Source: Thiocapsa sp.
GTDB lineage: Bacteria > Pseudomonadota > Gammaproteobacteria > Chromatiales > Chromatiaceae
Direction: 5' to 3'
Assembly (NCBI RefSeq): GCF_018399035.1
Contig: NZ_CP073760.1
Location: forward strand, 1,364,001 to 1,428,000
Length of the DNA: 64,000 nt
In this document: in pieces, positions 27,311 through 36,687 of the stretch
Layout: every line of letters begins with the position of its first letter
Numbering within the stretch: the first letter of the stretch is position 1
The notes under the pieces: generated by a model
Database searches by the model: none
The model's input: only the letters and a program-made list of their open reading frames with translations
What the model was told of the DNA's origin: nothing
Made by a program: the position numbers and the translations under genes

Positions 27311-28066
27311 TCAGCCTGGCTTGACCGCCTGGATATAAATTGAAAAGGGCATACGTGACTCGGCCTCGCGACGCTCAAACGGGAGAAAGAGAAGCGCCAC
27401 CGCAAAGATCGGCAGCCCTGCCCATGGACCGAACCTGGCCTGCGTCTCCTTGATGTGACGGTTGAAAAACTGCCGGATCGGCCCGCCAAGCCCCTCCGAG
27501 GCTTGAATCCGAAAACCGATCGGCTCAAGCAAGGCGCGCCAAGTCTCCAGCGTGTAGCCTGGCCTGACATGCCCACCGCGCTCATCAAGGTCCAGCGGAA
27601 AGGTCGCATTGTAGGGATGCTCCGCGTTTGGCGCACACAGATGCAGGACCCCGCCCGGCTTCAACAGCCGCCAAAAGTCTCGGCAGACCGCCTCGTCACG
27701 GCGGAGATGCTCGAGCGTCTCCGAGCAGATGATCTCGTCGAATGAATCGGGCGGAAAATCCAGGACGTAAAGGTTGCCTTCAATAAAACTCAGCGCGGAG
27801 TCTGGGATATGGAGATACTCGTTGAAGAGACGTCTGGCCCCTACGACCTCGGAGGACTTGAAGCTGATCCCGACTACCTGGTTGCCCTTCTTCCATGCCT
27901 GATAGGCGAGCATGCCGTTGCCTGAGCCGGCGTCTAGGACATGCAATATTTCTTGCCGTTGACCCGAGCCGAAATGAGACGGTAGCCGGTGATAACGCAA
28001 ACGCGCATGTAGATTGATCCCAGGATAAAACAGCCACTTGAGCATTACCATCATGGATTTCTGCAC
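27311..28066 (-). CDS. Class I SAM-dependent methyltransferase
   Basis: This 251-aa protein has motif I VLDAGSGNGMLAYQAW, the acidic strand and FDEIICSETLEHLRRDE, with KPGGVLHLCAPNAEHP after it. A hydrophobic stretch near the C-terminus (WAGLPIFAVALLFLPF) may bring it to the membrane, as in ubiquinone- or lipid-linked-sugar methyltransferases. The frame opens with GTG at 28066; ATG codons at 28054 and 28051 are alternatives. It ends 7 bp before wzy. Confidence 0.87.
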   Translation of the reverse strand: MQKSMMVMLKWLFYPGINLHARLRYHRLPSHFGSGQRQEILHVLDAGSGNGMLAYQAWKKGNQVVGISFKSSEVVGARRLFNEYLHIPDSALSFIEGNLYVLDFPPDSFDEIICSETLEHLRRDEAVCRDFWRLLKPGGVLHLCAPNAEHPYNATFPLDLDERGGHVRPGYTLETWRALLEPIGFRIQASEGLGGPIRQFFNRHIKETQARFGPWAGLPIFAVALLFLPFERREAESRMPFSIYIQAVKPG

Positions 28067-28092
28067 ATCTATTGCTCAGCTCAACAGGGAAT

Positions 28093-28863
28093 TTAGTGTT
28101 GCGACGCAGGATACACGGAACGGTCGAGAAAAAATCCATTACGCCCAGCATAGGCGACCATCTGGTAATTTGCCGAAACCAAGTAGGCAAAAATACGATT
28201 ATTCCCTGCGGTGTCGACGGCAAAATCATGCATCTCGATCACAATCAAAGCCGGACGATAGATGCTGATATCAAAGGACGACAGCACATCAAAGTCCGAT
28301 CCCTCAACATCGATATTAAGCAAGCCGAAATAGTGCGGGATCCCATGCTGCTCAAAAAGTGCGGCAAGTGTCGTGGTTCTAAGCGCACGTGACTCGATAA
28401 TGTTAGTATTTTCTGTTACAGCATCTGGCCCTGAAATTCGAGATAAGGCCGGGTCGGCCATGATTTGAAACGTTGCATCACGACACTCCTTTGATACAAT
28501 TGCACAGATCGCAAGGTCGCGCGGTCTGTTTCTTTGATACCTGCGGACGATCTCATCATTGCCATCAATCGCGAGACCATGCCATCCACGTACGTATAGC
28601 CTGAATGTATTTGATTTTCGAATGGGCTCGTTGGCACCGACATCAACATAAATGCGCTCCCGATCATATTCGGCAAATTGAAAGAGAATTTGCTCGATCA
28701 AGCGATCCTCCCCAGCCTGGGAGTAACTGACAACAGCATCCTTATCTATTAGCCTTCGGATCATCTCCGCCAGCGAAAGCCGGAAGGCGGAGAATGGCCG
28801 AAGCTGTTTCCACAAAAAAAGTCCTTGGCGATAACGATGAAGGAGCTTGGCCACAGCGAGCAT
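28093..28863 (-). CDS. FkbM-family methyltransferase
   Basis: This 256-aa protein has YSQAGEDRLIEQIL, motif I YVDVGANEPIRKSNTF and the family hallmark LLNIDVEGSDFDVLSSFD, typical of FkbM-type sugar O-methyltransferases. It is a second, divergent FkbM enzyme in the cluster, suggesting a polymer with more than one O-methyl position. ATG 28863 shares one base with the upstream stop (TGATG). GC is lower than in its neighbours. Confidence 0.87.
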   Translation of the reverse strand: MLAVAKLLHRYRQGLFLWKQLRPFSAFRLSLAEMIRRLIDKDAVVSYSQAGEDRLIEQILFQFAEYDRERIYVDVGANEPIRKSNTFRLYVRGWHGLAIDGNDEIVRRYQRNRPRDLAICAIVSKECRDATFQIMADPALSRISGPDAVTENTNIIESRALRTTTLAALFEQHGIPHYFGLLNIDVEGSDFDVLSSFDISIYRPALIVIEMHDFAVDTAGNNRIFAYLVSANYQMVAYAGRNGFFLDRSVYPASQH

Positions 28864-29759
28864 CAGCTTCCGATGCCCCGCAGAGTGTTGAGAGCAGCGA
28901 TCCATGCCTGCTGCACACTTGACCGTTGATAAGCTGTCACGCTTTCCGCTCCATCGAGAATCATCCTGCTATAATCATCAGAGTTATTACAGAGCCACTC
29001 AAGTCGCGAGCGGACCTCGCAAGGAGTGCTAGCCACTAGATAATTCAAATCCCCCTGTCCGATCTGGCGATACGCAGAGTCGTTTCCACCGATGAAAACA
29101 GCATCGGCAAGCCAGGCGTTGATTAACTTCGTGGGCGGTTTTGTGTCGTATGTCGCGGATCCTAAATCACGCAAACCGACGACGATATCGACATCATGAT
29201 AGTCGTTCCAGCAATCCGGTCCTCTGGTCACCAGTCGCAATCCGAGATTGTCGCAGATCCGCTCAAGTGTGTGCCTAACCTTGAACCATCCCGAAGGACG
29301 GTGAAAGAGGCGCGTGTAGTGGTTGATGTCCCGTCCAAAATACCCGATCGTCTCGACCCGCGATCCCCGCGAAGGATCGCGCGGAATCATGCCCGGCTGA
29401 GGCCAATGGGGTATCCAGATCGCAGACTTCCCTGCCTGAGTCTTGTTCTGGACCACGTGAGCCGCGCACCAGGGGTTGGACGGATAGTCCGCGCGCACGC
29501 CAACGACGAAACAGCCCCGCGGCCGCGATCGTCTGGACAACGAAACGACGTGGGCGACTTTTAAGGCCTCTCGCGAGAAGTCCGAGACTAGGCTCACCGG
29601 ATAGCCAGCGTCGCGCAACAACAGATAGGTCTGCACGATCCAAGCCGACACACCATCGACAAAACACTGCCAATTCCGGTCCACATCCAGCCCGCGAAAC
29701 TGCTCGATGTCGGCAGCGGATGCTCCAGGTAACACGAAGACCACATCCGCTGTCGACAT
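28863..29759 (-). CDS. Putative glycosyltransferase (unassigned family)
   Basis: This 298-aa soluble protein contains WIPHWPQPGMIPRD, TIGYFGRDINHYTR and KPPTKLINAWLADAVFIGGND, which resemble the two halves of a GT-B fold with a short donor domain. I do not recognise a named family. It lies between an FkbM gene and a GT4 gene and overlaps both by one base, which supports a role in the same polymer. It could instead be a non-catalytic partner. Confidence 0.65.
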   Translation of the reverse strand: MSTADVVFVLPGASAADIEQFRGLDVDRNWQCFVDGVSAWIVQTYLLLRDAGYPVSLVSDFSREALKVAHVVSLSRRSRPRGCFVVGVRADYPSNPWCAAHVVQNKTQAGKSAIWIPHWPQPGMIPRDPSRGSRVETIGYFGRDINHYTRLFHRPSGWFKVRHTLERICDNLGLRLVTRGPDCWNDYHDVDIVVGLRDLGSATYDTKPPTKLINAWLADAVFIGGNDSAYRQIGQGDLNYLVASTPCEVRSRLEWLCNNSDDYSRMILDGAESVTAYQRSSVQQAWIAALNTLRGIGS

Positions 29760-30976
29760 CAGGTCTCCAGGACTTCCTTAATGAGTCGATCGGCATATAC
29801 CGCCGGATCCACCTCGGCGAGAGCAGAGCGCGCCGTCTCACCCAAACGTGACCCCAACCCTTGATCCTCCATAAGACGTGTCAGTGCCACCGCCAGCGCC
29901 TCGCCATCTCGAATCGGCACCAGAAGACCCTCGACCCCGTCCCGAATCATTGAACCGGCATGTGGGGTGGTGATCACCGCCAGCCCCGCCGCCATTGCCT
30001 CATAGACCACGTTGGCCGAGCCCTCAGAGAGTGTCGGCAGCACGAACACATCGGCCCAGGCGTAGTGCGCCGCGACCTGGTCACGCGCCACCGGGCCGAC
30101 GATCTCGCACCACCGGCCAAGCTCGCGCATCGCCCAATCCGACAGCCGCGAAGGCCCGACCAGCCGCACTTTCAGCCGTAGGTCCGCAAGCTGACGCAGG
30201 GCCTCGAGCAGATAGGGCAGACCCTTGCGCAACTGCAGGGTGCCGACGAAGAGCACGCGCAGTTCGTTGTCTGTGCGCCGTGTCCGACGGTCGACGCCCG
30301 CTGCTGGTAGGCGATACCCGGCATAGGGTACCACGGCACAGCGGTCAACCGGACCGCCCAGCTCGCCCAGGGCGTCGCGCGCGAAAGCCGAGCCGCAGAT
30401 GATCCGGTCCGCCAACGCCCACTCCGCCTCTTCACGCTCGGCCAGGCGTCCCGAGCGGTCGATCTCCGCTGGCTGATCCTCCCAGCCCGGCCAGCGCCGC
30501 CGCTCCTCCTCGAGCAGCTCGCGATTCCAGCGCCAGGGCGCGGCGGTCTGGTCAAGCACTGTTCGCAAACCCTGTGCGCGCGCCGCCTGGAAGATCTCCA
30601 GCGCCGCGCCGTTATAGGCATAGACTGCATCGGCGCGGCCGAAACCGGACCGAATGACCGCCCGGCAAAAGGCCGCATTGCGCCGTGCCCATCGGTCAGT
30701 GTCGGATTCCCCCCCCCGGCGGTCCCAGACGTTCGAGAGCGCGAAGAGCGGCAGACCGCTGATCCGCGAGCGCGGTACCTCCGGGAGGCGACGCTCCAAC
30801 AGCCGACGCAGCCCGCGGGGCCGCCCGGACGCCGACCACAGCCGATCGAGCCACCGCCACGGGGGGATCTCGGCACAGGCATCGGTGATCAGGGATTCCA
30901 AGGCGCCTTGAGTTGCCAGGGCACGCGGTACCGCATAGTGGCGTCGCGCGCCGATCTGGGCGACCTGGATTCGCAT
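29759..30976 (-). CDS. Glycosyltransferase family 4
   Basis: This GT-B enzyme of about 405 aa begins MRIQVAQIGARRHYAVPRAL. The donor site is VLFVGTLQLRKGLPYLLEAL, then PTLSEGSANVVYEAMAAGL. The start is uncertain: 30976 fits the fold, while ATG 30994 would overlap the upstream gene. A 9-C tract at 30709-30717 lies in the N-terminal domain and could allow slippage. The C-terminus overlaps the next gene by one base. Confidence 0.85.
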   Translation of the reverse strand: MRIQVAQIGARRHYAVPRALATQGALESLITDACAEIPPWRWLDRLWSASGRPRGLRRLLERRLPEVPRSRISGLPLFALSNVWDRRGGESDTDRWARRNAAFCRAVIRSGFGRADAVYAYNGAALEIFQAARAQGLRTVLDQTAAPWRWNRELLEEERRRWPGWEDQPAEIDRSGRLAEREEAEWALADRIICGSAFARDALGELGGPVDRCAVVPYAGYRLPAAGVDRRTRRTDNELRVLFVGTLQLRKGLPYLLEALRQLADLRLKVRLVGPSRLSDWAMRELGRWCEIVGPVARDQVAAHYAWADVFVLPTLSEGSANVVYEAMAAGLAVITTPHAGSMIRDGVEGLLVPIRDGEALAVALTRLMEDQGLGSRLGETARSALAEVDPAVYADRLIKEVLET

Positions 30977-30986
30977 GGGCGGAGGA

Positions 30987-32150
30987 TCAGCCATCGGCGA
31001 CTGATCGATGTCCATCAGAGCCAGTCGCACGACCGGGAGTGTATTCTTCCATTGCCGCACACAAACGATCCACGCATCCAGACCATCGGTAGCCGGCCGC
31101 CCTGTCGCGGCCACGCGCGATCAAGTCTGTTCGGTCCGCGGAGTCAACACAGAGATCGTAGATCAGGTCGGCGATCTCCTTTGCCTTGTTCGGATCAACC
31201 AAGAGACCAGCATCTCCCACAACCTCGGGCAGCGACGCGCGCCGCGCTGCGACGACAGGAACCCCCGCAGCCATAGCTTCCAAGGCCGGGATGCCGAAAC
31301 CTTCGTATTCAGAGAGCATCAGCGCCACCTCAGCCCCGCGCACCAAGCGTTGCATGTCGGCGTCTGGAAAGCCCCGCTTCAGCGAGACCAGGTTCGGGGT
31401 TGCGCTGAGCCGCCCTTGAAACTCGGGCGCGACAGGTCCGGTCACCAAGAGGCGCAGATCCGGGGCGACCTGCCCCAGCGCATCGGCGACCGCCAGCAAT
31501 GCGTGCCCCCCCTTTTTATGCGTCACGCCGCCGACGGACAGCACGTAGCGCTGCTTCGGATAGGGCGTCACCCGCGCAGAATCCGCGGTGGCGATCTCGA
31601 AAAAGCCCTCGTCCACGCCGTTGCCGACCACGCGGATCTTCTCCGCCGGCACCGCCAGCAGGTCAACGAGCCGCGACTTGGTGAACTCCGACACAGCCAA
31701 GACAAGATCCGCCTCGTTGACCGCGCGCTCCAGCAGCCAACGCCAGCGCCAAAGCTGGCGACGATGCAGATGGCGGTACTCCGGTTCCAGCCGGTAGACA
31801 TCGTGAACCGTCACGGCAGAACGTGCGTGCCGGACTGGGACGTAGAGCTCTTTTGGGCAGTAGAGCCAATCGGCGCCGTCCAGCCAGCGATCGATGGACG
31901 GTACATGGACAGTGCGCCACAGTAGTTCGAGTAAACGCCTTGGTAACGGCAGCTGAATGCTTGGCAACGCATCCATTTCCGACTGTTCAGTCCTGCGCGC
32001 TTCTTCCACCCAAAGGTCGGACGACATGACAAAGGACACTCGCCAACCCGGCCGCGCTGCTAGCCCCATAGACATGCGTAGTACATGCTTCCCTACGCCG
32101 GTGGCGTAGGAACCGACTCGCCCTATTGCAGACCACATACCAACCTTCAC
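30987..32150 (-). CDS. Glycosyltransferase family 4
   Basis: This 387-aa GT-B enzyme begins with GTG ([20 protein letters not shown]) overlapping the stop of the methyltransferase (GTGA). It carries [20 protein letters not shown] and [14 protein letters not shown], the hallmark of mannosyltransferase-like GT4 enzymes. It probably adds one residue of the repeat unit. The initial glycine-rich loop is intact. Confidence 0.88.
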   Translation of the reverse strand: MKVGMWSAIGRVGSYATGVGKHVLRMSMGLAARPGWRVSFVMSSDLWVEEARRTEQSEMDALPSIQLPLPRRLLELLWRTVHVPSIDRWLDGADWLYCPKELYVPVRHARSAVTVHDVYRLEPEYRHLHRRQLWRWRWLLERAVNEADLVLAVSEFTKSRLVDLLAVPAEKIRVVGNGVDEGFFEIATADSARVTPYPKQRYVLSVGGVTHKKGGHALLAVADALGQVAPDLRLLVTGPVAPEFQGRLSATPNLVSLKRGFPDADMQRLVRGAEVALMLSEYEGFGIPALEAMAAGVPVVAARRASLPEVVGDAGLLVDPNKAKEIADLIYDLCVDSADRTDLIARGRDRAAGYRWSGCVDRLCAAMEEYTPGRATGSDGHRSVADG

Positions 32151-32932
32151 ATGGGCGTCCTCAGTGCCTCTTTATCCTCTGTCCAGTGCGCAACTTCTCT
32201 ATTCTTACTCTTCTCGATAAAACAAAGATTATGATAAAAATGCATTGCGGAAATATTCTTATCGAATAAAGTCGGGGCATAGCCTTCGATCAAGAAATCC
32301 AAGTGATTGAGCCCGTCAATTCTTTCTTTTAAGAAGTCGACCATAGAGTATCCAGGGTCCTTGGGCGATAGTTTCCCACCGTAGGAGGGCCAGTATGCCG
32401 TCTGCATATCCTCAATAATGTAGATCCCGCCTTCTGAAAGCAAAGGGAATAAGACCTCGAACGATTTGATGACATGAGTGTTAATGTGGCTTCCGTCATC
32501 TATCACAATGTCCAACGATCCCATATTTTCAACGACTTCCCGCAGAAAGCTCTCGTCTTCTTGGCTGCCTTGATGGATGGTGATCCGGTGTTCCTCGAGC
32601 GATTTCTTATCGTAGATATCGATCCCATGGACCTGAGCATTCGGGAAATAGTATTTCCACATTCGAAGAGATGCGCCCCCCTTAGTTGGGTGGTTATACC
32701 CGCCAATGCCAATCTCAAGCAGATTTAGATGCGCGTGTCTTCGTGACTGGAAATGCTTTTGGTAATGGTTGGCGTAACTATGTAAACCCTCCTTATCACA
32801 GCGCCAAATGGCTGCGAGCGCGTGAAGATTTCCCGCGTAGACTCGCGAAAGAATCGGCGAGAAGTGTCGACGCGCTAGTGCTACCGCCCGCTCGCTCAAT
32901 ACACCTTTCAACAACTTCTTGGGAAAATGCAT
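32147..32932 (-). CDS. SAM-dependent methyltransferase (demethylmacrocin/MycE-like)
   Basis: This 261-aa protein has YANHYQKHFQSRRH, LNLLEIGIGGYNHP as motif I, VHGIDIYDKKSLEEH and the metal-binding IVIDDGSHIN. These features recall the metal-dependent sugar O-methyltransferases of macrolide pathways (MycE, TylE type), which act on deoxysugar hydroxyls. The ATG at 32932 follows a TGAGGCG ribosome binding site. It probably methylates a sugar of this polymer. GC is lower than in its neighbours. Confidence 0.83.
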   Translation of the reverse strand: MHFPKKLLKGVLSERAVALARRHFSPILSRVYAGNLHALAAIWRCDKEGLHSYANHYQKHFQSRRHAHLNLLEIGIGGYNHPTKGGASLRMWKYYFPNAQVHGIDIYDKKSLEEHRITIHQGSQEDESFLREVVENMGSLDIVIDDGSHINTHVIKSFEVLFPLLSEGGIYIIEDMQTAYWPSYGGKLSPKDPGYSMVDFLKERIDGLNHLDFLIEGYAPTLFDKNISAMHFYHNLCFIEKSKNREVAHWTEDKEALRTPM

Positions 32933-32942
32933 CACACTCGCC

Positions 32943-34031
32943 TCAGTTCGACACCCTGCCATGGTTCATGAAAAGAATTCGATGGACCGTTTGTTTGAGC
33001 GCATCAAGGTACTGTTCAAAGGTCTGCATCGAAGCTTCATGCCAAAGGGTCTCAGCAAGCCGAACACCGCGATCAGGATTCCTCAGAAGACAGTCGATCC
33101 CTCTCCTCATCGCGCCTGTATCACCCGGATTCACCAACACGGCTGTCTTTCCATCTTTGAGATATCCTTCAAGCCCCAGAACCTTAGTTGCAACGATTGG
33201 GACTCCCGCCCTCACGGCGTTCATGACGCGAATTTGCCCGGAAGAGATGTGCGCTTCATGAAGGCTTATCACATAAACATTCGCACGCGCTAATAGTTGC
33301 TGATGCTCCTCCAGGGACACATTGCTCAAAACGCGTGCGCCTACGCGTTGCGCCATGACTTCAACCACTGGCCGAGCCTCTTCGGCACATATGATCGTTA
33401 GATCCCAATCCGCCCCTTCAGCAGCCTTCAGCAATGTGACCCAATCACAAAACATGCGTCCGGATGAAACCACAGATTTTATTGCCGCCCGACGAAACGC
33501 AGGCGTAGGATCCTCGGCCCTTTTCAAAGGCCAGGGGAGACAAAAAAAACGTTCTTGTGCGACACCAAAACGCTCTGAATAAAGCAACCGCTCACCTTCC
33601 GTCAGAACATGCGCGGCTAAGAGTACTCGTTTCAACGCGATCCTCCAAACCCTATGCCTTAGTCGGTCAATAAGGCCGCGCCATCCGTGCCCGCGTACAG
33701 GGGCAGGCATGAACTCGAACAGGATAACCCTGCGTCTTCCCAACAAGGCATCTAAAGCGACCAGCGCGAGCGTCCCTCGAGACCGCTGGGTGGTCACGAC
33801 ATAATCAAAACGAGCCCCAATGAACCAAAACAATAAACCTCTTGCCACCCCAGGGTGTCGAGTCACGCGCTGTAGCCATCTTGGGCGTAACGCGTTGATT
33901 TCGTCGTCTAACCGCCTGCAAAGACCCTGCACTGATTGTGCGTACCAACTATCGCCCAATATGCGATCGGCCGGTGCGGGACCGAGCACATCGATACGAC
34001 CATTCACGCCTGTTGCTGCGCGTGATCTCAT
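32943..34031 (-). CDS. Putative GT-B glycosyltransferase
   Basis: This 362-aa protein has a basic N-terminal half with RRRVILFEFMPAPVRGHGW and a C-terminal half with VVSSGRMFCDWVTLLKAA, then NVYVISLHEAHISSGQIRV and VRAGVPIVATKVLGLEGYL, a GT4-like donor domain. Identity to a named GT is not clear. The ATG overlaps the stop of the upstream GT4 (ATGA), and the stop precedes the methyltransferase by 10 bp. Confidence 0.78.
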   Translation of the reverse strand: MRSRAATGVNGRIDVLGPAPADRILGDSWYAQSVQGLCRRLDDEINALRPRWLQRVTRHPGVARGLLFWFIGARFDYVVTTQRSRGTLALVALDALLGRRRVILFEFMPAPVRGHGWRGLIDRLRHRVWRIALKRVLLAAHVLTEGERLLYSERFGVAQERFFCLPWPLKRAEDPTPAFRRAAIKSVVSSGRMFCDWVTLLKAAEGADWDLTIICAEEARPVVEVMAQRVGARVLSNVSLEEHQQLLARANVYVISLHEAHISSGQIRVMNAVRAGVPIVATKVLGLEGYLKDGKTAVLVNPGDTGAMRRGIDCLLRNPDRGVRLAETLWHEASMQTFEQYLDALKQTVHRILFMNHGRVSN

Positions 34032-35287
34032 GGAAGCCCTGTCTTGCTACTTGCCGTTCCTGAGCAGCCGTGCCCCCAGATTGACCGGTACTGCGCGAAA
34101 ACCTCACCTGCAAAACGCTCCGTAGAAAAAGAACACTCGGCCCTCTCCCTGCCCGCGCGCCCCATAGTCGCCCGTAGCTCAGAGTCCGCTAAGAGTTGCG
34201 TCAGGCCATTCGCTAGAGCCTCTGCGTCACGTGGCGGCACGAGTTGACCATCAATTCCGTCGCGCACTGCCTCGGGCGCACCCGCAACCCGAGTCGCCAA
34301 GACGGGCACCCCGCAGGCCATGGCCTCCAATATTCCCAAAGGCAAACCCTCGGTTGAGACTGAAGGGAGGACGAATACATCTATCCCAGCGTAAAACGCT
34401 TTCATATCCTCTAGATGCCCCAGCCAGTGGACCCGATCCGACACCCCACGGGCCAAACACCGTTCTTCCAGGGCGGCACGCGATTCTCCTTTTCCAGCGA
34501 TCCGGCAGGTCAGGGAAACCCCCTGGCGATGCATCAATGCCAAGGCGTCAATGAGGTACTCGATCCCCTTCATCGGCGCCAGCCGCGCCGCCACCCCGAT
34601 GATGTGGACCTGCCGCGCCACGGCGGTGGACACTGGCGGCGCGAAGGATGCGATATCCACTCCGTTATGGATCGTGACGAATCGTTGATCTCGGATGTTG
34701 AAGTGCGCAGCCCAGTGCGCACGAACAGCATCGGAGACCGCAATGACTGTCCCCGCCGATCCAAGGGCTCCCCGTGTGAGGGCCCTACGCACCCGATGCT
34801 TGACCCTCGCCGAACCAATCCAATCTGGCGTGACGTGCAGATGGACGATGCGAATGATCGGCAAACCGAAGCTAGCAAGCCAACCGATGATGTCCGCATC
34901 CCAGCCATGGGTGTGCAATATCGCCGATCCCTGACGCCTCAGTTCCCTGCGCAGACGCCAGGCTGTCCCCAGCAGGCTCGAAAGGCGATTATATTGACCG
35001 TCATAATCGACAACCGCAGGTGCGAAGCGATCGAATTCCCTGGTCTGGTACCCGAGTAGGATAACACGCGCGTCTAGCCCGGCGCGTCGCGCAGCATTGG
35101 CTAAATCGATGACAACCCGCTGGCCTCCGCCATACATCAATCCCGAGACCAAAAGCAACACTTTGCATGGCTGGATGCTGCTGTCAGGCATCGCCCGACA
35201 GCGGTCGACGGTCGCGGACACTTCATTCGGGGGTGAGCGATCAGGTGGCGATTGGTAGGCTATCGATGCGGACACGTCTTCTAGCAT
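34028..35287 (-). CDS. Glycosyltransferase family 4
   Basis: This GT4 enzyme of about 419 aa has LLLVSGLMYGGGQRVVIDLA at the N-terminal glycine-rich loop and IIGVAARLAPMKGIEYLIDA followed by EGLPLGILEAMACG in the donor domain. The chosen ATG (35287) has a GGAGTCGG upstream; a later ATG at 35191 begins nearer the fold. The region upstream (35288-35568) shows no clear gene. Confidence 0.87.
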   Translation of the reverse strand: MLEDVSASIAYQSPPDRSPPNEVSATVDRCRAMPDSSIQPCKVLLLVSGLMYGGGQRVVIDLANAARRAGLDARVILLGYQTREFDRFAPAVVDYDGQYNRLSSLLGTAWRLRRELRRQGSAILHTHGWDADIIGWLASFGLPIIRIVHLHVTPDWIGSARVKHRVRRALTRGALGSAGTVIAVSDAVRAHWAAHFNIRDQRFVTIHNGVDIASFAPPVSTAVARQVHIIGVAARLAPMKGIEYLIDALALMHRQGVSLTCRIAGKGESRAALEERCLARGVSDRVHWLGHLEDMKAFYAGIDVFVLPSVSTEGLPLGILEAMACGVPVLATRVAGAPEAVRDGIDGQLVPPRDAEALANGLTQLLADSELRATMGRAGRERAECSFSTERFAGEVFAQYRSIWGHGCSGTASSKTGLP

Positions 35288-35568
35288 TGCAGTCCGACTC
35301 CTTACTGGCACAAAGGGCACAATTTATCTCGCCCAACCTCCTGGCATGGCGTTGGATTTCGAACTCTCGCTGTGCCATGGTCAGTCAGTCCGTGCTCAGC
35401 AATCCAGTTTCGCTCATACACTCGCTTGCAAAAAGACCAGAGCAGAGCTTCCGCTTCATCCAACTTTGCGTGAAACGGGATCACTATACTGGCGCCCACG
35501 AAAAAGCCGCGCTCGAAGCAATCACAATTCCGTAAGCTGATATCGTTAGAAACATAGAGAATGCCAAG

Positions 35569-36687
35569 TTACAAACAAAAACGATCCTCGATCATGTTAC
35601 TTCGACCCCGCCACCGCCCCCTCAACCCAGTCCAACGATAGTAGACCCAAGGCAACGACAACAAGAGACGTGCAGCCCAGCGACGACCGAAAATTCGTCG
35701 CACCATCAGTGTTCCCCGCGCGACCGAAACCACTAAACCACGTTTGCCGATGGTCATCGCTAGCTGGTAGCGTGCCTCGTCGTCACCGTCCCAGCCTTTC
35801 GTTACAAACTGAGCGGCGCTGATCAGAAGCTGCCACGCGGCTGTTACCTGAAATTCACGATCCGCGGCAAGTGCCGGCGGCGCATGGGCGAGCATGCTCT
35901 CGATCTGACCGAAGCGTCCGCGAACGAACTGGGTTATCCGACTGTGGCTTGTCAAGCGTTCTCCGCCGTGCGCACGGTAGTAGGAAAACGCGTTTGGAAC
36001 ATAAACTCCATTGAAGCCGATGACCACCGCTCGGGAATAAAACTCCCAATCATCAGCGGGAGGCAGAACCTTGTTCCATGCCCCAACCCTCGTGACCATC
36101 ACTCGGCGCATCAATGGACTCATCGTCTGCAACGTTGGCACCACAAGATGCTTAAGAATCATGCGCCGCTGGCTCATCTCCGACTGGCAATACACAACAT
36201 GCGATGGCTGCTCCAACTTCGCCACCGGGCCATAGGCAAAATCCAGATGCGGTCCCGCCTGCAGTGCTGCCACCTGTAGCCCGACCTTCTCCGGATGAAG
36301 CGTGTCATCTGAGTCCAGATACTGAATGAACTCTCCGGAGGATTTCAGTGTTCCAAGATTGCGGGCAACCGGCGCACCAGCATTGTCCTGTTTGAAGATT
36401 CGCGTCAGAAAACACTCATCGCCCTCGTGTCCCTGAACCCAAGCACGGACGACCGCAACCGTCTCATCAAGAGAACCATCATCGATAACGATCAGTTCGA
36501 TTGGCCGATAAGACTGAGCAAAGACCGAGTCGAGCGTCTCCGTGATCAGACCGGCACGGTTGTAGGTGGGTACGATGACAGACACCAAATTCTGCAAACC
36601 ATCGCCAAGGGCCCAAAGCTCTCCGATTCCATCGTCGAGCGCGTTGCCTTCGATTCCCAACCTAAGCGCAACTTGCTCCGCACTCAC
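35569..36687 (-). CDS. GT2 glycosyltransferase
   Basis: This GT-A enzyme of about 372 aa has VSVIVPTYNRAGLITETLDS, IVIDDGSLDETV and the metal-binding FIQYLDSDDTLHPEK. GTG at 36687 is chosen because it follows AAGGACAAGG and overlaps the upstream stop (GTGA). The C-terminal third is basic and rich in Arg and Trp, perhaps membrane-associated. Confidence 0.87.
   Translation of the reverse strand: MSAEQVALRLGIEGNALDDGIGELWALGDGLQNLVSVIVPTYNRAGLITETLDSVFAQSYRPIELIVIDDGSLDETVAVVRAWVQGHEGDECFLTRIFKQDNAGAPVARNLGTLKSSGEFIQYLDSDDTLHPEKVGLQVAALQAGPHLDFAYGPVAKLEQPSHVVYCQSEMSQRRMILKHLVVPTLQTMSPLMRRVMVTRVGAWNKVLPPADDWEFYSRAVVIGFNGVYVPNAFSYYRAHGGERLTSHSRITQFVRGRFGQIESMLAHAPPALAADREFQVTAAWQLLISAAQFVTKGWDGDDEARYQLAMTIGKRGLVVSVARGTLMVRRIFGRRWAARLLLSLPWVYYRWTGLRGRWRGRSNMIEDRFCL

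Noticed and set aside
27304..27636. N-terminal extension of the Wzy-like gene
   Set aside because: The extension overlaps the methyltransferase gene in another frame and is Arg/Ser-rich, not membrane-like.
35302..35499. 65-aa open frame between two GT genes
   Set aside because: No ribosome binding site, no domain, and it overlaps the 5' region of the GT4 gene; I cannot support it as a gene.
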